From contig NZ_CABVPN010000015.1 of NCBI RefSeq assembly GCF_902499115.1, positions 132,648 through 196,647 on the forward strand: a stretch of 64,000 nt of DNA, written 5' to 3'. This document shows, piece by piece, positions 26,893 to 37,767 of this stretch. A program made the position numbers and the translations under genes. Position 1 is the first letter of the stretch. Each line of letters opens with the position of its first letter. The stretch comes from Burkholderia diffusa (lineage in GTDB: Bacteria > Pseudomonadota > Gammaproteobacteria > Burkholderiales > Burkholderiaceae). Below the pieces are notes generated by a model. That model had not been told where the DNA came from and searched no databases. It worked only from the letters and a program-made list of their open reading frames with translations.

Positions 26893-27258
26893 TCATTGCT
26901 GCTGAACCGTCAGCTTGTTCGTGACCGACGTCACGCCCTTCACGCTCTTCGCTACCTCTTCCGCCTTGTCGATCTGTGCCTGGTCGGGCACCGTGCCCTC
27001 CAGCGAGATCGCGCCGCCCTTCGAGCGCACGACGAGGTTCGCCACGTCGATGCCGCCTGCCTTCGCAATTGCCTTGCGCACCGCGTAGCCGAGCTTGCGG
27101 TTCGCCTTCTTCGCGGTCTTGGCCGCGGCCTTCGGCGAGCTCGCTGCCGCAGCCGGCGCCCCGGTTGCCGCCGCATCGCTCGACTGCGCATATACGCTGC
27201 CCGACAGACAGGCAGCCACGGCCGCAACACCCAACGCTCTCAACACGATCGACTTCAT
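26893..27258 (-). CDS. BON domain periplasmic protein
   Basis: A 121-residue exported protein: signal peptide ending SVYAQ, an alanine/lysine-rich linker (PKAAAKTAKKANRK), then one BON domain from about residue 57 (LGYAVRKAIAKAGGIDVANLVVRSKGG) to the end. BON domains bind phospholipid and occur in OsmY-type osmotic stress proteins; this one is smaller, with a single domain. It is monocistronic. The 454 bases upstream, between it and the divergent TAXI gene at 27713, contain no gene or motif I can support. Confidence 0.85.
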   Translation of the reverse strand: MKSIVLRALGVAAVAACLSGSVYAQSSDAAATGAPAAAASSPKAAAKTAKKANRKLGYAVRKAIAKAGGIDVANLVVRSKGGAISLEGTVPDQAQIDKAEEVAKSVKGVTSVTNKLTVQQQ

Positions 27259-27712
27259 GCTATCTCCTTATGACTTCGGAACGGCCGCGCACAGTACGGC
27301 CGGATACCCCCAAAGGCAGCCGGCCCGCGCGCGAACGGGCGGGACGGCCGATGATTTCCACGGCGATGCGAGAGAGGCGACACGGGCCGGCGACCGGCGC
27401 ACGCGAATGCGGGCCGGCCGGGCCGGACAGCCGCCGGCCGGACGCGCCCGGTCTCATTGCGTGCCGGGTCGCGCGCGAATCGGTCGCGGCTGCGACGCAC
27501 AATGTAATCCAGCGCCCGCCGAAGCGCAAAGCTTTTGACGCGCGAGCCCCCGGCGGCCGCGGGCTCGCGCGCCCGTGCCCGCCGCCGCGCCACGGCGCCG
27601 GACTCGCGCATGCCGGGCGAAACCGGGTACCATCGCCGCCAGAACCTGCATCGCGTACATCGTCCGTGACGCGCGTCATCGGCGCGTCACGCCCGTGTCA
27701 TCCGTCGACTCC

Positions 27713-29158
27713 ATGAAGCCAGCCAGCCCTCGCCCGCCCCGCCGCATCCTCGCCCGCTTCGTCGCGGTGTCGTGGCGCGACCTCGCGCTGTCGATCGGCC
27801 CCACCGTGCTGCTCGCGGTCGCGGCGGTCTGGCTCGCGGTCAAGCTGATCCAGCCGGCGCCGCCGTCCACGCTCGTGATTTCGTCCGGCCCGCCCGGCAG
27901 CACCTACTGGAACGCCGCGCAGAAATACAAGGCGATCCTCGCGAAGAACGGCGTCACGCTCGACGTCCAGTCATCCGAAGGATCCGCGCAGAACCTCGCG
28001 CGGCTGTCGAACCCGAACGCGCCGGTCGACGTCGGCTTCGTGCAGAGCGGCATCGGCCCGAAGGAGCGCGACGAGCACCTGGTATCGCTCGGCAGCATCG
28101 GCTACGTGCCGCTCGCGATCATGTACCGCGGCCCGGTGGTCGCGCGCCTGTCCGACTTCAAGGGCAAGCGGCTCGCGCTCGGCGCCGAAGGCAGCGGCGC
28201 GCGCGAATTGAGCCTCGCGCTGCTGAAGATGAACGGCATCGTGCCGGGCGGCTCGACCGAGCTGCTGCCGACGGCCGGCGAGGACGCGGCGACCGCGCTG
28301 CTCGACGGCAGGATCGACGCCGCATTCCTGTCCGGCGACTCGACGCAGATCCCGGTCATGGCGAAACTGTTCCGCGCGCCCGGCGTGCACGTGTACTCGT
28401 TCACGCAGGCCGAGGCGTACGCACGGCGCTTCCCGTACCTGACCGCGATCACGCTGCCGATGGGCGTCTACGATCTCGGCCGCAACCTGCCGCCCGCCGA
28501 TATCCATACGGTCGCGCCGACGATCGAGCTGGTCGCGCGCGACTCGCTGCACCCTGCGTTGTCCGACCTGCTGATCGAGGCCGCGCGCGAGGTGCACGGC
28601 CACGCGACAATCCTGCAGCACGCGGGCGAATTCCCGTCGGCCGTCACGCGCGGCTTCCCGCTGTCCGACGACGCGGCGCGCTATTACAAGTCGGGCAAGA
28701 CCTTCCTGTACCGGCGGCTGCCGTTCTGGGTCGCGAGTCTCGTCGACCGGCTGCTGGTCGTGGTGGTGCCGCTGATCGTCGTGCTGATCCCCGGGCTGCG
28801 GCTGGTGCCGTCGCTGTACGGCTGGCGCGTGCGTTCGCGCATCTACCGCTGGTACGGCGCGCTGATCGCGCTCGAGCGCCGCGCGCTCGGCGAGCATACG
28901 GCCGAGGAGCGCGTCCATCTGCTCGACGAGCTCGACGACATCGAGGAAGCCGTGAACCGGATGAAGATGCCGCTCGCGTATGCGGGGCAGTTCTACGTGC
29001 TGCGCGAGCACATCGGCTTCGTGCGCGAGCGGCTCACCGCGCACGACCACGACGCCGCGTCGGGCACACCCGGCGCCGGCGGCCTCGCGGCGGCGCGCGG
29101 CGGCGCGGCCGCGTCGCCGGCCGGCGAGCCCCCTCGGGCGACTCCCGGTTCCGCATGA
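27713..29158 (+). CDS. TAXI-family TRAP transporter solute-binding protein with membrane anchors
   Basis: A 481-residue protein. An N-terminal hydrophobic helix (about residues 24-43) is followed by a TAXI-type binding domain opening STLVISSGPPGSTYWNAAQKYKAIL and containing ELLPTAGEDAATALLDGRIDAAFL. A second hydrophobic stretch near 345-365 (LLVVVVPLIVVLIPGL) leads to a cytoplasmic helical tail with YRWYGALIALERRAL. No TRAP permease gene (DctQM) is nearby, so it is an orphan and may act as a membrane-tethered sensor or use a remote permease. The ATG at 27713 (MKPASPRPPRR) precedes the anchor; the upstream extension is not conserved-looking. Confidence 0.82.
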   Translation: MKPASPRPPRRILARFVAVSWRDLALSIGPTVLLAVAAVWLAVKLIQPAPPSTLVISSGPPGSTYWNAAQKYKAILAKNGVTLDVQSSEGSAQNLARLSNPNAPVDVGFVQSGIGPKERDEHLVSLGSIGYVPLAIMYRGPVVARLSDFKGKRLALGAEGSGARELSLALLKMNGIVPGGSTELLPTAGEDAATALLDGRIDAAFLSGDSTQIPVMAKLFRAPGVHVYSFTQAEAYARRFPYLTAITLPMGVYDLGRNLPPADIHTVAPTIELVARDSLHPALSDLLIEAAREVHGHATILQHAGEFPSAVTRGFPLSDDAARYYKSGKTFLYRRLPFWVASLVDRLLVVVVPLIVVLIPGLRLVPSLYGWRVRSRIYRWYGALIALERRALGEHTAEERVHLLDELDDIEEAVNRMKMPLAYAGQFYVLREHIGFVRERLTAHDHDAASGTPGAGGLAAARGGAAASPAGEPPRATPGSA

Positions 29159-29265
29159 GCGGACGATCCACGATCATTGCTGCATCCGCGCGGCTGCATC
29201 CGCGCGCCGCCGCTTAACTTGAAGGCCGCCGCGAGGCGCACACGCCCCATTCTCTGGAGATCGCC

Positions 29266-29904
29266 ATGACAACCGGCCTCGACACTGCCCAACCCGCCTG
29301 GTTCTTCGACTTCGTGTCGCCGTTCTCCTACCTGCTGCTCGAACAGCACGACAAGTGGCCGGACGTGCCGTTCGACCCCGTCGCCGTGTCGCTGCCCGAC
29401 CTGCAGCGCCACTGGGGACAGCGTCCGAGCGCCGACGTGCCGGCCAAGCGCATGTTCACGTACCGCCATGCGCTGTTTCGCGCCGAACAGCTCGGCATCC
29501 GCTTCAAGATGCCGCCCGCGCATCCGTTCGACACCGACAAGGTGCTGCGCCTCGCGATCGCGCTGCGCGCCGACATCGCGACCGTGCTCGAAATGTTCCG
29601 CTTCATCTGGCACGACGGCAACGATCCGTCGACGCCGGACGGGTTCGCCGCGCTGTGCGAGCGCGTCGGCGTCGGGCACGGTGACGAGTTGATCGAATTC
29701 GAGGAAACGAGCGCGCAGTTGCGCCGCAACACCGACGACGCGATCGCGCTCGGCGTGTTCGGCGTGCCGACGTTCTGGATGAACCAGCAGCTGTTCTGGG
29801 GCGAGGACGCGCTGCCAATGGTGCTGTACTGCGCGCGCACGCCGAACTGGCTCGAATCGCGCGAGGTCAAGCGGATCAGCACGCTGCCGAAGGGGCGCGC
29901 GTGA
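29266..29904 (+). CDS. 2-hydroxychromene-2-carboxylate isomerase family protein (DsbA-like GST kappa fold)
   Basis: A 212-residue DsbA-fold protein lacking a CxxC. The opening WFFDFVSPFSYLLLEQ has the serine that replaces the DsbA cysteine in the HCCA isomerase/GST kappa family, and FGVPTFWMNQQLFWGEDALPM is the cis-proline loop. Family members isomerise aromatic breakdown intermediates with glutathione. There is no naphthalene pathway here, so the substrate is unknown. A GGAG ribosome-binding site precedes the ATG. It lies 107 bases after the TAXI gene. Confidence 0.85.
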   Translation: MTTGLDTAQPAWFFDFVSPFSYLLLEQHDKWPDVPFDPVAVSLPDLQRHWGQRPSADVPAKRMFTYRHALFRAEQLGIRFKMPPAHPFDTDKVLRLAIALRADIATVLEMFRFIWHDGNDPSTPDGFAALCERVGVGHGDELIEFEETSAQLRRNTDDAIALGVFGVPTFWMNQQLFWGEDALPMVLYCARTPNWLESREVKRISTLPKGRA

Positions 29905-29973
29905 TGGCCGGTATCACGCACCGCGACACGTGGCTGCGGTAAGGTTACGCTTCTCCCGAATCACCGCGCACCG

Positions 29974-30921
29974 ATGGAAGACGACGACCGTACCGCCTCG
30001 CTCGATATCTGGCTCGTGCGCGTATTGCGCACGCTGCTGCTCGAGCGCAGCGTCACGCAGACCGCACTGCGGCTGAACCAGACCCAGCCCGCGATCAGCA
30101 CCGCGCTGCGCAAGCTGCGCGAGACGCTGAACGACCCGATTCTCGTGCGCGGCAAGTCCGGAATGGTGCCGACCGAGTACGGCGCGTCGCTGCTCGGCGC
30201 GGCGTCGCGCGCGCTGCGCGAGGTCGACTTCATCGCAACGCCGCACGGCGACTTCGACCCGTCGTCGGCGCGGCGCACGTTCCGCGTCGCCGCGCCCGAC
30301 TACCTGAACGATTTCTTCATGCCGACGCTGATCGAACGCTTTCGCGACGCGGCGCCGCATGCACATCTGGAAATCGACTCGCTGAATCCCGCGCTCGATC
30401 ACGCGGAGGCGCTCGAATCGGGCGCGCTCGATCTCGTGATCGGCAACTGGCCGAAGCCCGACCCGCGGTTCGCGCGCCAGGACCTGTTCTCCGACACGAT
30501 CGTGTGCCTGATGCGCGATGCGCATCCGCTCGCCCGTGCACCGCTGACGCGCGAAGCGTACGCGTCGGCCGCGCACGTCGCGCCGACGCCCTACACCGGC
30601 GACAAGCGCAACGCGATCGAGATCGGCCTCGCACGCGCGCGCCTCACGCGGCGGATCGTGACGACGCTGCCGTATTTCGGGATCGTGCCGCAGGTGCTGC
30701 TGCAGTCGGACCTGATCTTCACGACGACGCGCCGCTTCGCGACGCACTATGCGCAGCTGCTGCCGCTCGTCGTCGTCACGCCGCCCGTGCCGTTCCCGCG
30801 CATCAAGAGCTACCTGCTCACGCACCCGCACCCCGATCGCCCGACCGACATCGCGTGGCTGTGCGCGCTGATGCAGAGCGTGTCCGACGAGCTGACCGCC
30901 GCACGCGGCCGCAAGCGGTGA
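29974..30921 (+). CDS. LysR-family transcriptional regulator
   Basis: A 315-residue LTTR. The N-terminal winged HTH covers about residues 10-70 (LLLERSVTQTALRLNQTQPAISTALRKLRETLNDPILVR), followed by a periplasmic-binding-like effector domain beginning FRVAAPDYLNDFFMPTLIERF. The domain resembles the NodD/NahR/DntR group of aromatic-responsive regulators (by eye). It starts 69 bases after the HCCA-isomerase-like gene and may regulate it; no divergent target is present. Confidence 0.88.
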   Translation: MEDDDRTASLDIWLVRVLRTLLLERSVTQTALRLNQTQPAISTALRKLRETLNDPILVRGKSGMVPTEYGASLLGAASRALREVDFIATPHGDFDPSSARRTFRVAAPDYLNDFFMPTLIERFRDAAPHAHLEIDSLNPALDHAEALESGALDLVIGNWPKPDPRFARQDLFSDTIVCLMRDAHPLARAPLTREAYASAAHVAPTPYTGDKRNAIEIGLARARLTRRIVTTLPYFGIVPQVLLQSDLIFTTTRRFATHYAQLLPLVVVTPPVPFPRIKSYLLTHPHPDRPTDIAWLCALMQSVSDELTAARGRKR

Positions 30922-30964
30922 CGCCGCGCGGCACGGCCTGCGCGCGACGACGCAGTCCCGCCGC

Positions 30965-31366
30965 TCAGGCCGTGCAGAAGGTTTCCTGCAGATGCGTCCA
31001 GCGCACGATGCCTGCCGCGTCGCGCGCGAACACGGCGGTGGCGCGACGCGCGGGCAGTTCGCCCGATGCCGCATGCTGCGCTTCGAGATAGGTGAGCACC
31101 GCATGCGATGCGTCGGCCGCGAGCACGCGGATGTCCGACAGCGCGATGCGCAGCCCCGGCTTCGCGCCGCCGAGCCTCGCGAACAGTGCACGCGTGCCGT
31201 CGCGGTCGAGCGCGCGGCCGTCGGTCATGATCATCGTGAAATCGGCGGAAAAAGGCGCGATCAGCGCCTCGAGCGCCGCGGGTGAAGTATCGGTGCCGGA
31301 CAGCCAGCGCTCGATGTCGACGACGCTTGCATCGAGTGCGTCGAGATAGACCTGGGGATCGGACAT
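30965..31366 (-). CDS. NTF2-like (DUF4440/SnoaL-type) protein
   Basis: A 133-residue small alpha+beta protein beginning with the SDPQVYLDALDASVVDIERWLSG helix and containing FSADFTMIMTDGRALDRDGTRALF, a typical NTF2-fold opening. Such proteins are small-molecule-binding or orphan enzymes; no catalytic residues can be assigned. It converges with the LysR gene, with 43 bases between the stops, and sits 97 bases after the xdhC stop on the same strand. Confidence 0.75.
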   Translation of the reverse strand: MSDPQVYLDALDASVVDIERWLSGTDTSPAALEALIAPFSADFTMIMTDGRALDRDGTRALFARLGGAKPGLRIALSDIRVLAADASHAVLTYLEAQHAASGELPARRATAVFARDAAGIVRWTHLQETFCTA

Positions 31367-31463
31367 GGTGCCTGCACGAAAAGGCGCGCGGCCCGATGCC
31401 GCGCGATCCGTGCAGTGTAGGCAAAAACCGGCGGACGTGCGTCGGGCGTGCCGGCCCGCGTCG

Positions 31464-32138
31464 TTACCGCGCGCAGCTCACGTCGTCGCGCACGCGCCCC
31501 GCCGCGGCCGCCTTCGCATCGGCCACCGGCATGCCCGAGCGGGCCTGCAGCAGTTCCGCGCAGACGGCCACCGCGATCGCGCCGGGCGCCTTGTCGACGA
31601 TGCCCGCGATGCCGATCGGGCACACCATCTCCGCGAGCCGCGCCGGATCGACGCCGCGCGCCGCGAGCCGGCGCTCGAACTTCACGCGCTTGGTGCGCGA
31701 ACCGATCATCCCGAAGTACGCGAAGTCGCACCGCCGCATGATCTGCGCGGCGAGCGAGAAATCGAGCGCATGATTGTGCGTCATCACCAGAAAGTACGCG
31801 CCGGGCGGCGCCGCGTCGACAACGGCCTCCGGCGTGTCGGTCGACTCCGGCTGCACGTTCGGCGGACATTCGTCCGGGAACAGCTCGTCGCGCGTGTCGA
31901 CCCACTGCACGACGCACGGCAGTGCGCCGAGCAGCGTGACGAGCGCATGACCGACGTGCCCCGCGCCGAACAGCACGATGTGCATCGGCGGCTGCGCCGC
32001 GCTCGCGCGGTTGCGCCGGCCGGTGCCCGGTGCGAACGTCCCGATCGACGGCGCGTTGTCGCACGCGCCGTTGCAACCGGCGGCGGGCGCATGCGACGCG
32101 GCATGCAGCGAGCGCAGTGAGCCTGGGGGCCGGTTCAT
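31464..32138 (-). CDS. xdhC: Xanthine dehydrogenase accessory protein XdhC, lacking the N-terminal domain
   Basis: A 224-residue protein with only the C-terminal Rossmann domain of XdhC: MHIVLFGAGHVGHALVTLLG, DTRDELFPDECPPNV, FLVMTHNHALDFSLA and FAYFGMIGSRTKRVKF. XdhC binds and delivers sulfurated molybdenum cofactor to XdhB. The usual protein is roughly 300 residues or more and starts with an XdhC/CoxI domain that carries the cofactor-binding cysteine (GQCCGG-type motif). Here only about 51 unrelated residues precede the Rossmann domain. The ATG at 32138 lies one base after the xdhB stop. It is either a deleted copy or a variant; no missing part is visible in other frames. Confidence 0.8.
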   Translation of the reverse strand: MNRPPGSLRSLHAASHAPAAGCNGACDNAPSIGTFAPGTGRRNRASAAQPPMHIVLFGAGHVGHALVTLLGALPCVVQWVDTRDELFPDECPPNVQPESTDTPEAVVDAAPPGAYFLVMTHNHALDFSLAAQIMRRCDFAYFGMIGSRTKRVKFERRLAARGVDPARLAEMVCPIGIAGIVDKAPGAIAVAVCAELLQARSGMPVADAKAAAAGRVRDDVSCAR

Positions 32139-32139
32139 A

Positions 32140-34503
32140 TCAGCCTGCCCGCGCGGCGCCCGCCGCGCGCACCGCATTCACCGCACGCAGGATCGATTCG
32201 CCGGTGGCCGGCGCGTCGAGCGGCGGATTCACCCGGTAGTCGCCAACCGCGGCAATCGCGTCGCGCACCGCGAAGAACACCGAGAACGGCAGCAGCAGCG
32301 GCGGCTCGCCGACGGCCTTCGACCGGTGGATGCTGTCCTCGACGTTGCGGTTCTGGAACAGCCGCACGTTGAACTCGGGCGGCGTGTCGTTGACGGTCGG
32401 AATCTTGTACGTGGACGGCGCGTGCGTCATCAGCTTGCCGCCCGCGTTCCACCACAGCTCCTCGGTCGTGAGCCAGCCCATCCCCTGGATGAATGCGCCT
32501 TCGACCTGGCCGATGTCGAGCGCAGGGTTCAGCGAAGCGCCCACGTCGTGCAACGCGTCGACGCGCAGCGTGCGCATCTCGCCCGTCAGCGTGTCGATCA
32601 CGACTTCCGACACGGCCGCGCCGTACGAGTAGTAGTAGAACGGCCGGCCCTGCAGCTTCGACTGATCCCAGTGCAGCTTCGGCGTCGCGTAGAAACCGTC
32701 GGACCACAACTGCACACGCGCAAGGTAGGCCTTCGCGATCACTTCGCCGAACGGCACGCCGTGGCCGCCGACCCACACGACATCGTTGCCGAACTTCACG
32801 TCGGCCGCATCGATCTTGCCGTCGCCGAACTGCTTCGCCGCGAATGCCGCGAGGCGCTCGCGCAGCTGGCGCGCCGCATCCTGCGCGGCCTTGCCGTTCA
32901 GGTCGGAGCCCGTCGACGCGGCCGTCGCGGACGTGTTCGCGACCTTGCTCGTGTCGGTCGCCGTCACGCGGATCCGGCCGAAGCGGATGCCGAGCTCGTG
33001 CGCGACCACTTGCGCGACCTTCGTGTTGAGCCCCTGCCCCATCTCCGTGCCGCCGTGGTTCACGAGCACCGAGCCGTCGGTGTAGATGTGCACCAGCGCG
33101 CCGGCCTGGTTGAAGTGCGTGACGTTGAACGCGATGCCGAACTTCACCGGCGTGAGCGCGATGCCCTTCTTCAGCACCGCGTTGCGTGCGTTGAATTCGC
33201 GCACGCCCGCGCGCCGTGCGCGGTAGTCGCTCGTCGTCTCGAGTTCGCCGAGCAGTTCATGCAGCACGTTGTCCTCGACCGTCTGCCCGTAAGGCGTCAC
33301 GTTGCGTTCGGTCTTGCCGTACAGGTTCGCGTAGCGCACGTCGAGCGGATCGCGGCCGAGCGTGCGCGCGACGTCGTCGAGGATGTACTCGATCGCGAAC
33401 GCGCCCTGCGGGCCGCCGAAGCCGCGGAACGCGGTGTTCGACTGCGTGTTGGTCTTGCCGCAGTAGCCGGCGATGTCGACGTCGCCGAGCCAGTACGCGT
33501 TGTCGAAGTGGCACACCGCGCGCGTCATCACCGGGCCCGACAGGTCCGCCGAGAAGCCGCAGCGCGACGTCATGTCGAGGGCGACGCCGTCGAGGCGGCC
33601 GTCGTCGTCGTAGCCGACGTCGAAGCGGTAATGGAAATCGTGCCGCTTGCCGGTGATCATCATGTCGTCGTCGCGGTCCGGACGCAGCTTCACCGGGCAC
33701 AGCAGCTTCCAGGCGGCGAGCGCCGCGCAGCACGCGAACAGGCCCGACTGCGATTCCTTGCCGCCGAACCCGCCGCCCATCCGGCGGCATTCGACCAGCA
33801 CGTTGTGCGACGCGACGCCGAGCACGTGCGCGACGAGATGCTGCATCTCGCTCGGGTGCTGCGTCGAGCAATACACATGCATCCCGTCGTCGTCCTTCGG
33901 CACCGCGTAGGCGATCTGGCCTTCCAGGTAGAACTGCTCCTGGCCGCCGAGCAGCATCTCGCCCGACTCGCGATGCGGCGCGGCGGCGAGCCGCGCGGCC
34001 GCGTCGCCGCGTGCGAGCTTCAGCGGCGGGATCACGTAGGTTTCGGCCTTGCGCGCATCCTGCGCGGTCAGGATCGCGGGCAGCTCCTCGTAGTCGACCT
34101 GCGCGCGGCGCGCGGCGAGCCGCGCGATTTCGTGCGACGTCGCGACGACGATGAACATCGGCTGGCCGACGAACTGCACGATGCCCTTGGCGAGCACCGG
34201 GTCGTCGTGGATGATCGGGCCGCAATCGTTGACGCCCGGGATGTCGTCGGCCGTGAACACGGCGACCACGCCGGGCGTCGCGCGCACCGCGTCGAAGTTC
34301 ATCGACACGATCTTCGCGTGCGGCTTCGCGGACAACCCGAGCGCCGCGTGCAGCGTGCCCGCGACGAGCGGGATGTCGTCGGTGTAGGTCGCGCGCCCGC
34401 TCACGTGCAGGTGGGCCGATTCGTGCGCGCGCGAGACGTGCACCTGCGCGGCGTCGGCCTGCGGGTCGAGGGTGTTCAGGAACGGTTCTGCTTGCTGGTT
34501 CAT
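32140..34503 (-). CDS. xdhB: Xanthine dehydrogenase molybdenum-binding subunit
   Basis: A 787-residue large subunit that hydroxylates hypoxanthine and xanthine to uric acid at the molybdopterin centre. It opens with the Ald_Xan_dh hammerhead region (GRATYTDDIPLVAGTLHAALGLS). The molybdopterin regions are CRRMGGGFGGKESQ, FRGFGGPQGAFAIEYI and GTEMGQGLNTKVAQV, and the catalytic glutamate region near the end reads VEGAFIQGMGWLTTEEL. It follows xdhA by 18 bases and precedes xdhC, giving the standard xdhABC order. Confidence 0.96.
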   Translation of the reverse strand: MNQQAEPFLNTLDPQADAAQVHVSRAHESAHLHVSGRATYTDDIPLVAGTLHAALGLSAKPHAKIVSMNFDAVRATPGVVAVFTADDIPGVNDCGPIIHDDPVLAKGIVQFVGQPMFIVVATSHEIARLAARRAQVDYEELPAILTAQDARKAETYVIPPLKLARGDAAARLAAAPHRESGEMLLGGQEQFYLEGQIAYAVPKDDDGMHVYCSTQHPSEMQHLVAHVLGVASHNVLVECRRMGGGFGGKESQSGLFACCAALAAWKLLCPVKLRPDRDDDMMITGKRHDFHYRFDVGYDDDGRLDGVALDMTSRCGFSADLSGPVMTRAVCHFDNAYWLGDVDIAGYCGKTNTQSNTAFRGFGGPQGAFAIEYILDDVARTLGRDPLDVRYANLYGKTERNVTPYGQTVEDNVLHELLGELETTSDYRARRAGVREFNARNAVLKKGIALTPVKFGIAFNVTHFNQAGALVHIYTDGSVLVNHGGTEMGQGLNTKVAQVVAHELGIRFGRIRVTATDTSKVANTSATAASTGSDLNGKAAQDAARQLRERLAAFAAKQFGDGKIDAADVKFGNDVVWVGGHGVPFGEVIAKAYLARVQLWSDGFYATPKLHWDQSKLQGRPFYYYSYGAAVSEVVIDTLTGEMRTLRVDALHDVGASLNPALDIGQVEGAFIQGMGWLTTEELWWNAGGKLMTHAPSTYKIPTVNDTPPEFNVRLFQNRNVEDSIHRSKAVGEPPLLLPFSVFFAVRDAIAAVGDYRVNPPLDAPATGESILRAVNAVRAAGAARAG

Positions 34504-34521
34504 CTTCGGTGTTCTCCGTCT

Positions 34522-36093
<1,572 letters not shown>

Positions 36094-36441
36094 GTCTCTA
36101 TCGTTCTTCAAGTGGGGGCAAGGCGGCCTGCGCGGGGCGCTCGACCGACGTTTCTCTGACAGTTTGCACGCTATCACCATCAAATTCCGCAACCCATAGC
36201 CCATCACGCATGGGGCCCATATAACTGCCGCGATATGGGCGCCGAGGCCGCACGGCGGGCGTCGAGCACCTTGCCCCATCTGGGTTCCAGGCCTGCCGGC
36301 GCCGTTCCGTCAGCGATTCTTCGGCAACGGAAACGGGTCGCGATTAACTAAATGGTACCTGCGTGAAAACCGGTTCCATGGGAAAATCCCGATTCCCTTT
36401 TTCGCCGTCTTCCGCCCGTTTCGCCCATTCGTTCCGACCCC
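36094..36441. promoter_or_regulatory. Divergent promoter region of xdhA and the MFS gene, with an inverted repeat
   Basis: About 350 bases without a gene. A perfect 8 bp inverted repeat GCCCATAT-N10-ATATGGGC lies at 36215-36240, some 120 bases upstream of xdhA, next to further CCCAT-rich half-sites. This is a candidate operator for purine-responsive control of xdhABC. The regulator gene is not adjacent. Confidence 0.45.
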
Positions 36442-37656
36442 ATGTCAACCGATTCCGCCACACCGCCGCGCAGCGGGTTCGCGGTCACGCTGCAAATCGT
36501 GTCCGTCGTCTGCTTCACGTTCATCTGCTACCTGACCATCGGCCTGCCGCTCGCGGTGCTGCCGGGCTTCGTCCACGACGACCTCGGCTTTTCCGCCATC
36601 GTCGCGGGCGGCGCAATCAGCGTCCAGTATTTCGCGACCCTCGCGTCGCGCCCGCTCGCCGGGCGCTTCGCCGACACACTCGGGCCGAAGCAGACAGTGC
36701 TGCGCGGGCTGATCGGCTGCGGCGTGTCGGGCGTGCTGCTGCTCGTCGCGCTGCTGCTGGCCCACTGGCCGATCGCGAGCCTCGTGCTGCTGGTCGCGAG
36801 CCGGCTCGTGCTCGGCGTCGGCGAGAGCCTGTGCGGCACCGGCGCGATCCTCTGGGGCATCGGGCGGGTCGGCGTCGCGCACAACGCGAAAGTGATTTCG
36901 TGGAACGGCATCGCGACCTACGGCGCACTCGCACTCGGCGCGCCCGTCGGCGTCGCGATCGCGCATACGTTGAATCCGGCGCTGATCGGCGTGATCGTGA
37001 TCGCGCTCGCCGCGACCGGCTTCTACCTTGCACGCCTGATCGATTCCGTGCCGCTCGTGCACGGCGAACGGATGTCGTATGCGAGCGTGTTCACGCGCGT
37101 GCTGCCGCACGGCCTCGGTCTCGCGCTCGGCTCCGCCGGCTTCGGCTCGATCGCGACCTTCGTCACGCTGTACTACGCGGCGCGCCACTGGCCGAACGCC
37201 GCGCTGTCGCTGACCGTGTTCGGCACGCTGTTCATCGGCGCGCGCCTGCTGTTCGCGAACACGATCAAGACTTACGGCGGCTTCCGCGTCGCGATCGTGT
37301 CGTTCGCGTTCGAATGCTCGGGCCTCGTGCTGCTGTGGCTCGCGCCCGTGCCACACGTCGCGCTCGTCGGCGCGGCGCTGACGGGCTTCGGCTTCGCGCT
37401 GATCTTCCCGGCGCTCGGCGTCGAGGCCGTCGGGCTCGTGCCGCCGGCAAGCCGCGGCGCGGCGCTGTCCGCGTATTCGGTGTTCCTCGACCTCTCGCTC
37501 GGCATCACGGGCCCGCTCGCCGGCTATGTGGCTGGTGAGTTCGGCTATCCGCAGGTGTTCCTGTTCGCGGCGGTGGCCGCGGCGGCAGGCGTCGCGCTGT
37601 CGATGGTGCTGTATCAGCGGCAGGCGCGGGTCGCGGGGAGCGGCGCGGCGGCTTGA
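36442..37656 (+). CDS. MFS transporter, YhhS/arabinose-efflux-like
   Basis: A 404-residue 12-helix transporter. It shows the motif A loop SRPLAGRFADTLGPKQTVLRG and helices with GESLCGTGAILWGIGRVG, resembling the YhhS/YfcJ subgroup. The substrate is unknown. It starts divergently from xdhA, so it could serve purine uptake or export, but nothing in the sequence demonstrates this. The ATG at 36442 (MSTDSATPPRSG) precedes the first helix by about 12 residues. Confidence 0.86.
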   Translation: MSTDSATPPRSGFAVTLQIVSVVCFTFICYLTIGLPLAVLPGFVHDDLGFSAIVAGGAISVQYFATLASRPLAGRFADTLGPKQTVLRGLIGCGVSGVLLLVALLLAHWPIASLVLLVASRLVLGVGESLCGTGAILWGIGRVGVAHNAKVISWNGIATYGALALGAPVGVAIAHTLNPALIGVIVIALAATGFYLARLIDSVPLVHGERMSYASVFTRVLPHGLGLALGSAGFGSIATFVTLYYAARHWPNAALSLTVFGTLFIGARLLFANTIKTYGGFRVAIVSFAFECSGLVLLWLAPVPHVALVGAALTGFGFALIFPALGVEAVGLVPPASRGAALSAYSVFLDLSLGITGPLAGYVAGEFGYPQVFLFAAVAAAAGVALSMVLYQRQARVAGSGAAA

Positions 37657-37705
37657 GCGAGCCGCTCGCCGGACGCGCAGGCAGCCGCTGCCCTGGCGCC
37701 CAAAG

Positions 37706-37735
37706 GAAAACGCCCGCATCGCGCGGGCGTTTTTT
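37706..37735. terminator. Bidirectional terminator between the MFS and EamA genes
   Basis: A 7 bp GC stem (CGCCCGC / GCGGGCG) is flanked by four A residues on the left and six T residues on the right, so it can terminate transcription on both strands of these convergent genes. Confidence 0.9.
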
Positions 37736-37767
37736 GTTTCCGGCGGCCGTCGCGACGGCCGCCCCGG

